Of a DNA stretch of 64,000 nucleotides, positions 35,534 through 44,462 are shown in pieces. The DNA lies in contig JAICUB010000008.1 in assembly GCA_025936045.1 (NCBI GenBank), positions 1 to 64,000 on the forward strand, in the 5' to 3' direction. The position numbers and the translations under genes are program-made. Within the stretch, counting starts at the first letter, position 1. Each line of letters starts with the position of its first letter. The notes beneath the pieces were generated by a model, which made no database searches, was not told where the DNA came from, and worked only from the letters and a program-made list of their open reading frames with translations. The stretch is from Polyangiaceae bacterium (GTDB lineage Bacteria > Myxococcota_A > Polyangia > Polyangiales > Polyangiaceae).

Positions 35534-36280
35534 CTAGAGCGTCTCGCCCAGATACGCGGCCTTGATGCGCGGGTCCGACCGGAGCTCTGCGCACGGTCCG
35601 GAGAGTACGATCTTCCCCGTGACGAGCACGTGCGCGCGGTGCGCGGTTTCGAGCGCGAGCCGCGTGTTTTGCTCGACGAGCAGGATGGTGATCCCGGTCT
35701 TGGCAATTTCCACGACGCTCGCGAAAATCTGCGCGACGAGCTTGGGCGCGAGGCCGAGGCTCGGTTCGTCGAGCAAGAGCAATTTCGGCTCGCCCATCAG
35801 CGCGCGGCCGATGGCGAGCATCTGCTGTTCCCCGCCGGAAAGCGTGCCGCCCGCTTGGTCGAGCCGCTCGCCGAGACGCGGAAAGAGCCGCAGCACGCGC
35901 TCGAACCGCGCGCCGAGCGTCGCCGCGTCGCGCTTCAAAAACGCACCGAGCTCGAGATTTTCGCGCACGCTCATGCCCGCGAAAATCGCGCGTCCCTCGG
36001 GCACGAGGGTCGCGCCGAGCGCCGTTCGGCGATGGGTCGGGATCGCGTTCGCCTCGCGACCGAAGAGCCGCACCGTGCCCTTCGCAGCCGGCACGAGCCC
36101 GATCACGGCTTTGAGCACGCTGGTCTTGCCCGCGCCGTTCGCGCCGATGAGCGCGACGATCTCCCCACGCCCGACGGTAAAGGAGACGCCCTTCACGGCC
36201 GCGATGCCGCCGTAGAGCACCTGCAAGCCCGACACTTCGAGGTCGGCCGCGCGGGTCCCGGCGCTCACGGCTTCGCTCAC
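35534..36280 (-). CDS. livF: Branched-chain amino acid ABC transporter ATP-binding protein LivF
   Basis: A 248-residue ABC ATPase of the HAAT family. Walker A is GANGAGKTS, the signature LSGGEQQMLAIGRAL, Walker B LLLLDEPSLGLAP and the switch His is replaced in ILLVEQN, as is normal for LivF. VPEGRAIFAGMSVRENL is a LivF hallmark. The GTG at 36280 overlaps the livG stop (GTGA), which fixes the start despite a longer open frame to 36421. It is the last gene of the operon. Confidence 0.94.
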   Translation of the reverse strand: MSEAVSAGTRAADLEVSGLQVLYGGIAAVKGVSFTVGRGEIVALIGANGAGKTSVLKAVIGLVPAAKGTVRLFGREANAIPTHRRTALGATLVPEGRAIFAGMSVRENLELGAFLKRDAATLGARFERVLRLFPRLGERLDQAGGTLSGGEQQMLAIGRALMGEPKLLLLDEPSLGLAPKLVAQIFASVVEIAKTGITILLVEQNTRLALETAHRAHVLVTGKIVLSGPCAELRSDPRIKAAYLGETL

Positions 36281-37074
36281 GGCGCCGTCTCCTCGTCCGC
36301 CGCTCCGGGGTCGGCCTCCTGCCCCAGGTACGCCGCGAGCACGCGCGGATGCACCTTGATTTCCGCGGGCGTGCCCTCCGCGATGGTCTCGCCGTGGTCG
36401 ACGACGTGGATGCGTTCGCACACGCTCATGACGACCGACATGTTGTGCTCCACGAGCACGATCGTGACGCCGAGCTCGTCGCGCAAAAACCGGATCTGCC
36501 GCTCGAGCTCGAACGCCTCGGAGCTGTTCATGCCGGCGGCGGGCTCATCGAGCAAGAGCAGCTTCGGTCCGAGCATGAGTGCCCGCGCTATTTCGAGCCG
36601 GCGTTGCGAGCCATACGGGAGGCTGCCCGCGACGTCTTCGGCGTGGTCTTTCAGGCCGAGCACCTCGAGCAGCTCGCGCGCGCGCGTCGTGAGCGCGTTC
36701 TCGTCGCTTGCGTGCGCCGCGGTGCGGAAGACGGCGCTCGCGAGCCCCGCGCGGTGCAGCTTGTGACCGGCGACCATCACGTTTTCTTCGACGGTCATCG
36801 CGCGGAACAGGCGGATGTTCTGGAACGTACGTGCGATGCCGAGCTCGGCCACGCGAGCCGGCGAGAGCCCGCCGATCTCGCCGCCGTCGAAGCGCACGTG
36901 GCCGCCGTCGGGACGATACACGCCGGTGATGACGTTGAAGAGCGTCGTCTTGCCCGCGCCGTTCGGCCCGATCAGGCCGAAAATCGAGCCCGGAGCGACC
37001 TCGAAGCTCACGCCGCGGAGCGCGCGCAGGCCGCCGAACACCTTGTCCACGCGCTCGAGAGCGAGGAGGGTCAC
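36277..37074 (-). CDS. livG: Branched-chain amino acid ABC transporter ATP-binding protein LivG
   Basis: A 265-residue ABC ATPase. Walker A is GPNGAGKTT, then FNVITGVYRPDGG, the LivG-typical GIARTFQNIRLF, the signature-region LPYGSQRRLEIARAL, Walker B LLLLDEPAAGMN and VLVEHNMSVVM. The GTG start at 37074 overlaps the livM stop. It pairs with LivF to power uptake of hydrophobic or branched-chain amino acids, or related compounds. Confidence 0.95.
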   Translation of the reverse strand: MTLLALERVDKVFGGLRALRGVSFEVAPGSIFGLIGPNGAGKTTLFNVITGVYRPDGGHVRFDGGEIGGLSPARVAELGIARTFQNIRLFRAMTVEENVMVAGHKLHRAGLASAVFRTAAHASDENALTTRARELLEVLGLKDHAEDVAGSLPYGSQRRLEIARALMLGPKLLLLDEPAAGMNSSEAFELERQIRFLRDELGVTIVLVEHNMSVVMSVCERIHVVDHGETIAEGTPAEIKVHPRVLAAYLGQEADPGAADEETAP

Positions 37075-38090
37075 GTTGCCCCGGGCTTTTTCGAGCTGCG
37101 CCGAAAGAGCGCGAGGCCGAGCTCACGCGACCCGAGCAGCCCCTCGGGCCGTACCAACATGATCACGATGAGGAGCAGCGCGTAAAGCACGAGCCGGTAT
37201 TGCTGCAGGTCCCGCATGACCTCGAGCGTCACCGCGACGAAGATGCCGCCGAGCGCTGCACCCGAGATCGAACCCAAGCCGCCGACGATGATCATGACGA
37301 TCATGTCGATCGACTTGTCGAACCTGAAGTCTTCCGGGCGGATGCCGGACTGCATGTGCGCGAAGAGCCCGCCCGCGATGCCGGCCGTCGCCGCGCTCAG
37401 CGTGAACGCGAGCACCTTGAGGCGCGTGGTCGGCGTCGCCATCGCCTCGGCCGCGATCTCGTCCTCGCGGATCGCGACGAGCGAGCGACCCGTCTGGGAG
37501 AAGGTCACGTTGCGGATGAGCGCCACGACGACCAAAACCCAAAAAAATACCCAAAAAAAGCTGGTATATGCGGGCAGTCCCGCCGCGGAATCGCCGGAGT
37601 AACCCGTCGCCGCGCCCAAGAATTGCGCGTTGTTCAACAGGATGCGGATGATCTCGCCGAAGCCGAGCGTCACGATCGCGAGGTAGTCGCCCTTGAGTCG
37701 CAGGCTCGGCAAGCCGACGAGCACGCCGGTCGCGCCCGCAAGCAGCGCGCCGACGAGCAGCGCGACGTTGAACGTCACCGCGTCCGCCGTCGAACCCGCA
37801 CCGAGCAGCGACGCGACGTGCGGCGCGAGGTGGACGCCCGTGAACGCTGCGGCGTACGCCCCGACCGCCATGAAGCCTGCGTGACCGATCGAGAATTGTC
37901 CCGTCGTGCCGTTGATCAGATTCAACCCGACCGCGAGAATGACGTTGATGCCCGCGAGCAGGATGATGCGCTGCACGTACTCGATGAACCCGGCTTGAAC
38001 GCCGAGTCCGGCTGCGTAAAGGCCCGCGATAGCCGCTGCCGCGACGACGGCGCGCAGGGCCCAGCGCGGCTTTTTCAAGGCCGCTTCCAC
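37071..38090 (-). CDS. livM: Branched-chain amino acid ABC transporter permease LivM
   Basis: A 339-residue membrane protein with about eight to ten helices. LivM features are NVILAVGLNLINGTTGQFSIGHAGF near 50-75 and IIVGGLGSISGAALGGIF near the C-terminus. It starts with GTG at 38090 immediately downstream of the livH stop and overlaps livG. A run of Phe/Trp/Val codons near 37520-37570 gives an A-rich plus strand, but the frame is intact. Confidence 0.94.
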   Translation of the reverse strand: MEAALKKPRWALRAVVAAAAIAGLYAAGLGVQAGFIEYVQRIILLAGINVILAVGLNLINGTTGQFSIGHAGFMAVGAYAAAFTGVHLAPHVASLLGAGSTADAVTFNVALLVGALLAGATGVLVGLPSLRLKGDYLAIVTLGFGEIIRILLNNAQFLGAATGYSGDSAAGLPAYTSFFWVFFWVLVVVALIRNVTFSQTGRSLVAIREDEIAAEAMATPTTRLKVLAFTLSAATAGIAGGLFAHMQSGIRPEDFRFDKSIDMIVMIIVGGLGSISGAALGGIFVAVTLEVMRDLQQYRLVLYALLLIVIMLVRPEGLLGSRELGLALFRRSSKKPGAT

Positions 38091-38091
38091 G

Positions 38092-39009
38092 CTACACCTT
38101 CTCCTGCCGCACGACGCCGAGCAGGCCTTCGGGCTTGAGCACCAGGATGACGACGAGGATCAAGAACGTGATCGCGTCGCGATAATCGGGAGAGAGGTAG
38201 CCGGCCGTGAGTTGCTCGGCCAGGCCGATGAGCAAGCCGCCCACGACCGCGCCCGGGATGTTGCCGATGCCGCCGAGCACCGCGGCGACGAAGGCCTTGA
38301 GGCCCGTGAGCACGCCCATCAACGGGTTAATCGTGATCTGATCGAGCCCGAACAAAATGCCGCCGGCGGCCGCGAGCGCGGAGCCGATCGCGAAGGTGGC
38401 GCGGATGGTCGCGTTCACGTCGATGCCCATGAGCCGCGCAGCGTCCATGTTCATCGAGACCGCTCGCATCGCGCGCCCCGTCCAGGTGCGTTGGACGAAT
38501 TGGTGCAGGCCGATCATGAGCACGATCGCGACGACGAAAATCGCGAGCTTGATGTTCGTCACGATCACGCCGCCGAGCGTGAAGCGCACCTCGCGCAGAA
38601 TCGGCGGGTACGGCCGCGGGTTCGGCGTGAACAGCAGCACCGCCGCATTTTGCAGGAACAGACTCGCGCCGATCGCGGTGATGAGCGGCGTGAGTCGCGG
38701 CGCAGACCGGACGGGACGGTACGCGAGCGCTTCGATCGTCACGCCGAGCAGCGCCGAGAGCGCCATCGCGCCGAGCAGCACCACGAGCGCGAGACCGAGC
38801 GGAAAGCTCTGCCCCGACGCCGAGTAGCGCTCGACTCCGAGCGCGCTCGCGAGAAAGTAACCGCTGTACGCGCCCAGCATGAACACCTCGCCGTGCGCGA
38901 AGTTGATGAGCTTCAAAATGCCGTAGACCATCGTGTACCCGAGCGCGATCAGGGCGTAGATCGAGCCGAGTGACAGGCCGTTGATGATCTGCTGGAAAAA
39001 CTCGCTCAC
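38092..39009 (-). CDS. livH: Branched-chain amino acid ABC transporter permease LivH
   Basis: A 305-residue inner-membrane permease. Its hallmark stretches are FQQIINGLSLGSIYALIALGYT at the N-terminus (about 4-25), INFAHGEVFMLGAY and AAVLGGIGNIPGAVVGGLLIG. It starts with GTG at 39009 and ends 1 base before the livM start. An msrA gene lies 36 bases upstream, between livH and the operon's binding-protein gene. Confidence 0.95.
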   Translation of the reverse strand: MSEFFQQIINGLSLGSIYALIALGYTMVYGILKLINFAHGEVFMLGAYSGYFLASALGVERYSASGQSFPLGLALVVLLGAMALSALLGVTIEALAYRPVRSAPRLTPLITAIGASLFLQNAAVLLFTPNPRPYPPILREVRFTLGGVIVTNIKLAIFVVAIVLMIGLHQFVQRTWTGRAMRAVSMNMDAARLMGIDVNATIRATFAIGSALAAAGGILFGLDQITINPLMGVLTGLKAFVAAVLGGIGNIPGAVVGGLLIGLAEQLTAGYLSPDYRDAITFLILVVILVLKPEGLLGVVRQEKV

Positions 39010-39045
39010 GGGACCCGGGGCAAGGCTGCCCGAGCCTACTAGAAG

Positions 39046-39723
39046 TTACGTGTCCTTTGCGCGTGCGGGCAGCGGGCAGGATTCGACGCCGGTCTTCTCG
39101 TCATATTGCTGGTGGTACGCTTCCGCCTTGTAAAAGCGCTCGAGCGGCCGAATTTCCGTGGTGATCGGCCGCGGGAGCCGCTTCTGCTCGGCCGCCTCCG
39201 ACGCGTGCGCCGCGGCAGCCTGCGCGTCCGAAAACGTGAAAATCGCACTTCGGTAGTTCGAGCCCATGTCGGGACCTTGGCGATCCTTCGTCGTCGGGTC
39301 GTGCGACTCCCAGAACACGCGCAAGAGCTCCGCGTACGTCACGACCGTCGGATCGAACTCGACGAGCACCGTTTCCGCGTGGCCGGTCGTGTGCGACGAC
39401 ACGTCTTCGTACGTCGGCATGTCGGTATGGCCGCCCGCGTAACCGACGGCCGTCGCGGTCACGCCCTTCACGTGGCGAAACGTGTTCTCGGACCCCCAGA
39501 AGCAGCCCTCGGCGAACGCCGCGAGCTCATGGCCCGGCGCGGGGGTGAGCGGGGTGCCGGCCCCCACATGTCCGGGCTCCGTGCCGACCTTGGTCGCGGC
39601 TAGGGGCATCGCGGGCGATTTCGCGGCAACTGCCGCCGTCGAAGCGTGGGGTTCCGGGGCGGTGCTCGCGTGGGGCTGACAGGCGACTGCGGCGGGGACG
39701 AGGAGCCAAAACAGCGTGCGCAT
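39046..39723 (-). CDS. msrA: Peptide methionine-S-oxide reductase MsrA, lipoprotein form
   Basis: A 225-residue MsrA. After a signal with the lipobox AVAC (Cys15) and a His/Ala/Pro-rich linker, the catalytic domain begins at about 65 with the GCFWG motif (Cys74). It continues with [30 protein letters not shown] and SNYRSAIF. The C-terminal CPLPARAKD holds a possible resolving Cys. It reduces methionine-S-sulfoxide in proteins. The lipid anchor places it on the outer side of the inner membrane or on the outer membrane, where it would need electrons from a periplasmic thiol system. It is embedded in the Liv-type operon, 54 bases after the binding-protein stop. Confidence 0.93.
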   Translation of the reverse strand: MRTLFWLLVPAAVACQPHASTAPEPHASTAAVAAKSPAMPLAATKVGTEPGHVGAGTPLTPAPGHELAAFAEGCFWGSENTFRHVKGVTATAVGYAGGHTDMPTYEDVSSHTTGHAETVLVEFDPTVVTYAELLRVFWESHDPTTKDRQGPDMGSNYRSAIFTFSDAQAAAAHASEAAEQKRLPRPITTEIRPLERFYKAEAYHQQYDEKTGVESCPLPARAKDT

Positions 39724-39777
39724 ACCCGAACGTACGGTGCCGGCGCCGAACGGTTTCAGCTAGCCGCCGGGCGTCGA

Positions 39778-40962
39778 TCAGGGGCCGACGGTGGCTTCGT
39801 ATTTGGCTTTCCCGTCCACGATCTTGAGGATGGCGGCCGCCTTTTCCGGGTTTCGATCCTTGTCCATCGTGATGGTGCCGGCGACGCCCTCGAACCCCTT
39901 GGTTTGGGCCAGGGCGTCGCGGATGGCGGCGCCGTCGAGCTTGCCGGCGCGCTTCACCGCATCGAACAGCAGGGCCGCGGCGTCGTAGCCGAGCATGCCG
40001 AGACCGGTCGGCTCGGTGCCGTATTTCTGTTTGAACGCGGCCATGAACGCCTTGCCCTTGGGCGAGGCGCCGTCCGGCGCGAAATGATTCGAGTAATAGG
40101 AGCCGTTCAGCGCGTCGCCGCCGATGCTGAAGAGCTCTGGGGCGTCCCAGCCGTCGCCGCCGAGGAGCGGTACTTTGAGCCCGAGCCGCCGCGCCGTGCG
40201 GGCGATGGCGCCGACCTCGCTGTAGTAGCCGGGAACGTAGAGGGCCTGGGCCTTCGTCGCTTTGATGGCGGTCACCTGCGCGCTGAAGTCCGTGTCGCCC
40301 GCCGAGTAGGATTGCTCGAGCGCGATCTTGCCGCCGAGCGCCGTGAAGGACGCCTTGAACGTGTCGGCGAGCCCGATCGAGTAATCGTTCTTCACGTCCT
40401 TGAGGATCGCGACCTCGTCGAGCTTGAGCGTGTTGCGCGCGAAAGTGGCCATCACCTTGCCCTGGAAGGGATCGATGAAGCAGACGCGGAAGATGTAATC
40501 GCCGACTTGCGTCACCTTGGGATTGGTCGACGAGGGTGAAATCATCGGGATGCCGCGGCGCTGGGCGATGCGGCCGCCAGCGAGCGACAAGCTCGAGGCC
40601 ACCTCGCCGATGAGCGCGTTCACGTGTTCCACGTCGATGAGGCGGGTGACGGCGCTCGCGGCCTCTGCCGTGTCGCCCCGGTCGTCGAGCGTCGTGAGCT
40701 TGACCGGTTTGCCGAGCACGCCGCCGCTCGCGTTCGCGTCGTCGACGGCCATGCGCACGGCCTTGTCGGTGTCTTGCCCGAAGTGAGCGGTGTTGCCCGT
40801 CAACGAAGCGTAGTGGCCCACGATGAGCCCCGAGCTCTCGTTCGTCGTGACCGAGCCGCTGCCACCCGGCGCGGCACCGCCGCCCGGCTTTTTGCACGCC
40901 GAGAACGAGGCCAGGAGCGCCGCGCCCGCGATACAGAACCAACGCCGTCCGACCAGGGTCAT
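39778..40962 (-). CDS. Branched-chain amino acid-type ABC substrate-binding lipoprotein
   Basis: A 394-residue LivJ/LivK-like binding protein. The ATG at 40962 gives a signal with the lipobox FSAC (Cys23). The type I binding-protein fold has IVGHYASLTGNTAHFGQD, NASGGVLGKPVKLTTLDDRGD, ALIGEVASSLSLA and GIPMISPSSTNPKVT, all typical of this family. Ligands in the family include Leu/Ile/Val, amides and aromatic acids; the sequence does not decide. It is the first gene of the operon with msrA, livH, livM, livG and livF. Confidence 0.94.
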   Translation of the reverse strand: MTLVGRRWFCIAGAALLASFSACKKPGGGAAPGGSGSVTTNESSGLIVGHYASLTGNTAHFGQDTDKAVRMAVDDANASGGVLGKPVKLTTLDDRGDTAEAASAVTRLIDVEHVNALIGEVASSLSLAGGRIAQRRGIPMISPSSTNPKVTQVGDYIFRVCFIDPFQGKVMATFARNTLKLDEVAILKDVKNDYSIGLADTFKASFTALGGKIALEQSYSAGDTDFSAQVTAIKATKAQALYVPGYYSEVGAIARTARRLGLKVPLLGGDGWDAPELFSIGGDALNGSYYSNHFAPDGASPKGKAFMAAFKQKYGTEPTGLGMLGYDAAALLFDAVKRAGKLDGAAIRDALAQTKGFEGVAGTITMDKDRNPEKAAAILKIVDGKAKYEATVGP

Positions 40963-41146
40963 GGCCGCGACGCTACCCCCCCACGGGGCGCGCGTACAAC
41001 GTTTGGCCGGCGTCCGCGCCTTCCTCAGGCGCGCGGTGGCGCGGCCCCTTCGCCGCCGCGGGGTGCTGCGGCCGTGGCGCACGCGAACGTGCGCAAAATT
41101 CACTAGTTTTGGGCTTGGTCCGTCCCGTCGGTGTTTCTTGTTTCGA

Positions 41147-41170
41147 TACACCCAAGCGAGCTTGGGTGTA
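41147..41170. other. Perfect 10-base inverted repeat, possible operator
   Basis: TACACCCAAG (41147-41156) and CTTGGGTGTA (41161-41170) are perfect inverse complements around the 4-base loop CGAG. It lies about 185 bases upstream of the binding-protein ATG and 415 bases upstream of the symporter ATG. There is no T-run on either side, so an operator or RNA hairpin is more likely than an intrinsic terminator. Confidence 0.5.
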
Positions 41171-41447
41171 GAGCGACGTGCGTCGCGACCCCAATCACCA
41201 ATAAAAGACGATGAACGGATAGGGCAGGAGCGCGCCGTCGTTGAAGTACCAAGCGCCACTGTTCGCGCAGTCGAGGAGCGGCGACCCTCTGAGCTTCTGA
41301 CTCAAAGAAGCTTTTGGGAGCCAGGATTGAACAGGCGATGATCCCGAGAAAGATGACTCGGTCGAGCTCGGCGACGGCCGAGGTTTCGAAGTGCTCCGGG
41401 TGCGGCTTTTGCCGTCCGTGTGGCGGTACCGGTTCCGCCTCCCGCTG

Positions 41448-41475
41448 TTGACAAGGTCACGAGACGAACAATAGA
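41448..41475 (+). promoter_or_regulatory. Candidate sigma-70 type promoter of the symporter gene
   Basis: A perfect TTGACA (41448-41453) is followed after 16 bases by AATAGA (41470-41475), which keeps three of the -10 consensus positions. It lies 110 bases upstream of the symporter start and points towards it. Weak -10, so only tentative. Confidence 0.35.
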
Positions 41476-41584
41476 GTCCGCGCCGCTTCGCCCGAGCTAA
41501 ACGTGCGTCCGCGCCGCGGGGCTGTCCGGCGGCCGGGCGTGGACCGATGCCGATGCCGACGGCCCGCCTGCACTGCTGAATCTC

Positions 41585-43390
41585 ATGAATCGAGAAACCG
41601 CTCAAGTCGCCCAATCGACGATGACCTCGCTCGATTGGGTCATGGTCGCCCTGTACTTCACCGTCCTTTTGGGCGTCGCCTCGTGGGTGGTGAAGAAGAG
41701 CAAGAAGACGGCCGACGACTACTTCCTGGCCGGCCGCAACCTGAGCTGGTGGATCATCGGCGCGTCGATCTTCGCGTCGAACATCGGCTCGGAGCACATC
41801 GTCGGGCTCGCCGGCTCCGGCGCCACCGACGGCATGGCGCTCGCGCACTACGAGCTGCACGCATGGTGCCTGCTGATGCTCGGGTGGGTCTTCGTGCCGT
41901 TCTACATGCGCACGCAGGTCTTCACGATGCCCGAGTTCCTCGAGCGGCGCTTCTCGGTCGAATCGCGCTACGTGCTCTCGATCGTCTCCCTTTTGACCTT
42001 CGTCGTTTCGAAGATCGCGGTAGGCATCTTCGCGGGCGGCGTCGTCTTCCAGACGTTGCTCCCCGAGGTGAGCTTCACGGTCGGCGGCGTCTACGTCAGC
42101 AGTTTCTGGATCGGCTCCATCGGTGTCATCCTCCTCACGGGCCTCTACACGACGCTCGGCGGCATGCGCGCCGTCGCCTACAACGACGCCGTTCAGGTCA
42201 TCGTGCTGATCGGCGGGTCGCTGCTGCTCACGACCTACGGCCTGCACAAGCTCGGGGGATGGGGACGGATGCGCGAGCTCGTCGGCCCCGACATGCTGAA
42301 CTTGTGGAAGCCGATGACGCCGGCCGGCGTCGCGAGCACGTGGGCGCCCGTCATCGAGCAGGACGCGTCCGGGCGGCTCGTGCGCCAGGCGTGGTACTTC
42401 AATCAGCAGTACCCCTGGCTGGGCATGGCCGTATGCGCGCCGATCATCGGCCTCTGGTACTGGTGCACGGACCAGTACATCGTCCAGCGCGCGCTCGGCG
42501 CCCCGAACGAGACGCAGGCCCGCCGCGGCAGCATTTTCGCGGCCATCCTCAAGCTCGCCCCGCCCTACCTCTTCATCATCCCGGGCCTCATTTGCTTCGC
42601 ACTCGCGAAGAGCGGTGCCGTCGCGGAGCTCACGCGCATGGTCGGCCCCGACGGCAAGCCAATCCCGCACGAGGCGCAGGCGGCCTTCCCGCTGATGGTG
42701 AAGTACCTGCTGCCGTCGGGCCTGCGCGGCATCGTGGTCGCCGGCCTGCTGTCGGCACTCATGGGCTCGCTCGCGGGCGTGTTCAACGCCTGCTCGACAC
42801 TATGGACGGTCGACATCTACCAGAAGTGGAAGCCGGCGGCTTCGCAGGAGCAGATCGTGCGCACCGGCCGCATCGCCACGGGGGTGATGGTCGTCATCGC
42901 GATCCTTTGGCTGCCGGTCGTCCAGGGCGCGCACGGTCTCTACAATTACCTGCAGTCCGTCCAGGGCTATCTCGCTCCGCCGATCTTCGTGGTGTTCTTC
43001 TTCGGCGTGTTCTCGAAGCGCCTCACCGCCAAGGGGTGCCTATGGGCGATGATCGTCGGCTTCATCGTCGGCATCTTCCGCATGGCGGTGGATACGCCCG
43101 TGACGATCATGGGCAAGCCCTACGACAAGGGCTCGTTCCTCTGGATCGTCAACAACATCAACTTCCAGTACTTCAGCATGCTGATCACGGTCATCTCCGC
43201 CATCGTGATGCTGGTGGTGAGCTACATGGGCACGGTGCCCGACGAGCGGCAGCTCGGCGGCCTGACGTTCGCGACGGCGTCGGCGCAGGACCGCGCCCAC
43301 ACGCGTGCAGGCTGGGACAAGCGCGACGTGATCGCGTCGGGCTTCGTCATCTGCGCGATTCTCTTCGCCTACCTGTACTTCCGAGGCTAG
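41585..43390 (+). CDS. Sodium/sugar symporter (SSS family, SGLT-like)
   Basis: A 601-residue membrane transporter with about 14 hydrophobic segments. SSS hallmarks are DYFLAGRNLSWWIIGASIFASNIGSEHIVG (SGLT-type) near residues 45-75, MPEFLERRF, YTTLGGMRAVAYNDAVQ and GLLSALMGSLAGVFNACSTLWTVDIY in the second half. Members of this subgroup carry glucose, galactose or inositol with sodium. The aldose epimerase encoded on the facing strand supports a hexose. ATG at 41585; an in-frame Met at residue 13 is an alternative start. It is convergent with the oxidoreductase gene. Confidence 0.94.
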   Translation: MNRETAQVAQSTMTSLDWVMVALYFTVLLGVASWVVKKSKKTADDYFLAGRNLSWWIIGASIFASNIGSEHIVGLAGSGATDGMALAHYELHAWCLLMLGWVFVPFYMRTQVFTMPEFLERRFSVESRYVLSIVSLLTFVVSKIAVGIFAGGVVFQTLLPEVSFTVGGVYVSSFWIGSIGVILLTGLYTTLGGMRAVAYNDAVQVIVLIGGSLLLTTYGLHKLGGWGRMRELVGPDMLNLWKPMTPAGVASTWAPVIEQDASGRLVRQAWYFNQQYPWLGMAVCAPIIGLWYWCTDQYIVQRALGAPNETQARRGSIFAAILKLAPPYLFIIPGLICFALAKSGAVAELTRMVGPDGKPIPHEAQAAFPLMVKYLLPSGLRGIVVAGLLSALMGSLAGVFNACSTLWTVDIYQKWKPAASQEQIVRTGRIATGVMVVIAILWLPVVQGAHGLYNYLQSVQGYLAPPIFVVFFFGVFSKRLTAKGCLWAMIVGFIVGIFRMAVDTPVTIMGKPYDKGSFLWIVNNINFQYFSMLITVISAIVMLVVSYMGTVPDERQLGGLTFATASAQDRAHTRAGWDKRDVIASGFVICAILFAYLYFRG

Positions 43391-43439
43391 CGGCGTCGGG
43401 TCGGCCTGGGTCGCGCCCGGTGCCCGGGGCCGTGAATTA

Positions 43440-44462
43440 TCAAGTCGAAGTCAGCGTGGTCGCGCGCCAAGCGTCGAGGGCGCGCGCGTTCCCGAGCGAG
43501 TCGGCCCAGGTCATCGCAGGCCATGGCGCTTCTTGCGCCGGCAACGAGCGCGCGACGAGGTCGGCTTCCAGCGCGTAGCTCGGAGATGGTGCGCGCACTT
43601 CAATGCCTTGCGGCGGGCGGTCGTCGAGGTGCACGACGAGCGTCGTCGCGCGACCCTGGCGCTTTCCGGCCGGCAGCCAGGGGTTCGGCATAATCAGGCG
43701 GCCATTTTCGCCAAAAATGACGACTCGCGTGCCGAGCTCGTGACGCACGGCGCATGCGACCTCGGCCGTCATGCCCGAGGCGAACCGAAGTGACGCGCTC
43801 GCGATTTCCTCGACGCCGGTCGGGCCGCGGAAGCCGGTACCGCGCAGTGCTTCGGGCTCCGCGAACTCTCCGCCCGCGACGACACCGGCGATGAGCCGGA
43901 CGAGCGACAACGGGTAACAGCCTACGTCGAGGATCGCTCCGCCGCCGAGCGCGGGATTGAAGAAGCGAGACTCGGGGATGCGCCGCGTGCGGAAACCGAA
44001 GTCGGCGCGCACGTGACTCACCGGTCCAATCGTGCCCGCCTTGAGCTCGGCGACGAGCGCCTGCATCAGCGGATGGCAGCGATACATGAGCGCCTCCATC
44101 AGGAACGTGCCGCGGCGCCGTGCGGCTTCGAGCATGCGCTCGACGGCCGCAGCGTCGAGTGCCAGCGGCTTCTCGCAGAGAACGTGCTTGCCCGCTTCGA
44201 TGCATTCGACGGCATGCGGCTCGTGCAGGGGGTGCGGCGTCGCCACGTACATCGCCTGGATTTCGGGCCGTTGCAGGAGCGCGTCCAACGACGGCTCCGC
44301 AATCGGCAAGCCATGCTGCTTCGCGAAGACCCGCGCCTTGTCCGGCGAGGAGCCGGCGACGCCGAGGACGCGGCTTCGCTTTGCGTGAGTGAGCGCCCGC
44401 ACGAAGTCGGTCGCGATCGCACCCGTGCCGATCACGCCCCACCCGAGGGGCGCGGGCTTCAT
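43440..44462 (-). CDS. Gfo/Idh/MocA-family oxidoreductase
   Basis: A 340-residue NAD(P)-dependent dehydrogenase. The Rossmann start is GWGVIGTGAIATDFV, and the family's EKPLALD motif (with the Lys that contacts cofactor and substrate) is near residue 97. The C-terminal alpha/beta domain has a GGAILDVGCYPLSL stretch with a catalytic-region Asp. The family acts on sugars, inositols and related compounds; trans-dihydrodiol dehydrogenase-like members look like this too. The ATG at 44462 overlaps the stop of the aldose epimerase gene (ATGA), suggesting a joint role in sugar handling. Confidence 0.9.
   Translation of the reverse strand: MKPAPLGWGVIGTGAIATDFVRALTHAKRSRVLGVAGSSPDKARVFAKQHGLPIAEPSLDALLQRPEIQAMYVATPHPLHEPHAVECIEAGKHVLCEKPLALDAAAVERMLEAARRRGTFLMEALMYRCHPLMQALVAELKAGTIGPVSHVRADFGFRTRRIPESRFFNPALGGGAILDVGCYPLSLVRLIAGVVAGGEFAEPEALRGTGFRGPTGVEEIASASLRFASGMTAEVACAVRHELGTRVVIFGENGRLIMPNPWLPAGKRQGRATTLVVHLDDRPPQGIEVRAPSPSYALEADLVARSLPAQEAPWPAMTWADSLGNARALDAWRATTLTST

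Larger units (their letters stand above)
40963..41584. other. Long intergenic region with hairpin, no supported gene
   Basis: These 622 bases separate the divergent Liv-type binding-protein and symporter genes. The base composition is less GC-rich than the flanking genes (AT-rich patches near 41100-41145 and 41195-41340). A minus-strand open frame ends at 41195, but its residues resemble no family and only its distal part overlaps this region. I found no tRNA. The region probably holds both promoters plus the inverted repeat listed separately. Confidence 0.6.

Noticed and set aside
37520-37570. A-rich patches within livM that might look like an unrelated insertion.
   Set aside because: The frame continues unbroken and the codons read Phe, Trp and Val of a transmembrane helix.
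41310-41335. A sequence on the minus strand resembling the T-arm and 3' acceptor end of a tRNA.
   Set aside because: No matching 5' acceptor strand, D-arm or anticodon arm could be found upstream, so no cloverleaf forms.
41195-41460. Minus-strand frame ending in a Trp/Tyr/Phe-rich stretch in the symporter upstream region.
   Set aside because: No family similarity and no good start within the intergenic region; the upstream part of the frame is antisense to the symporter gene.
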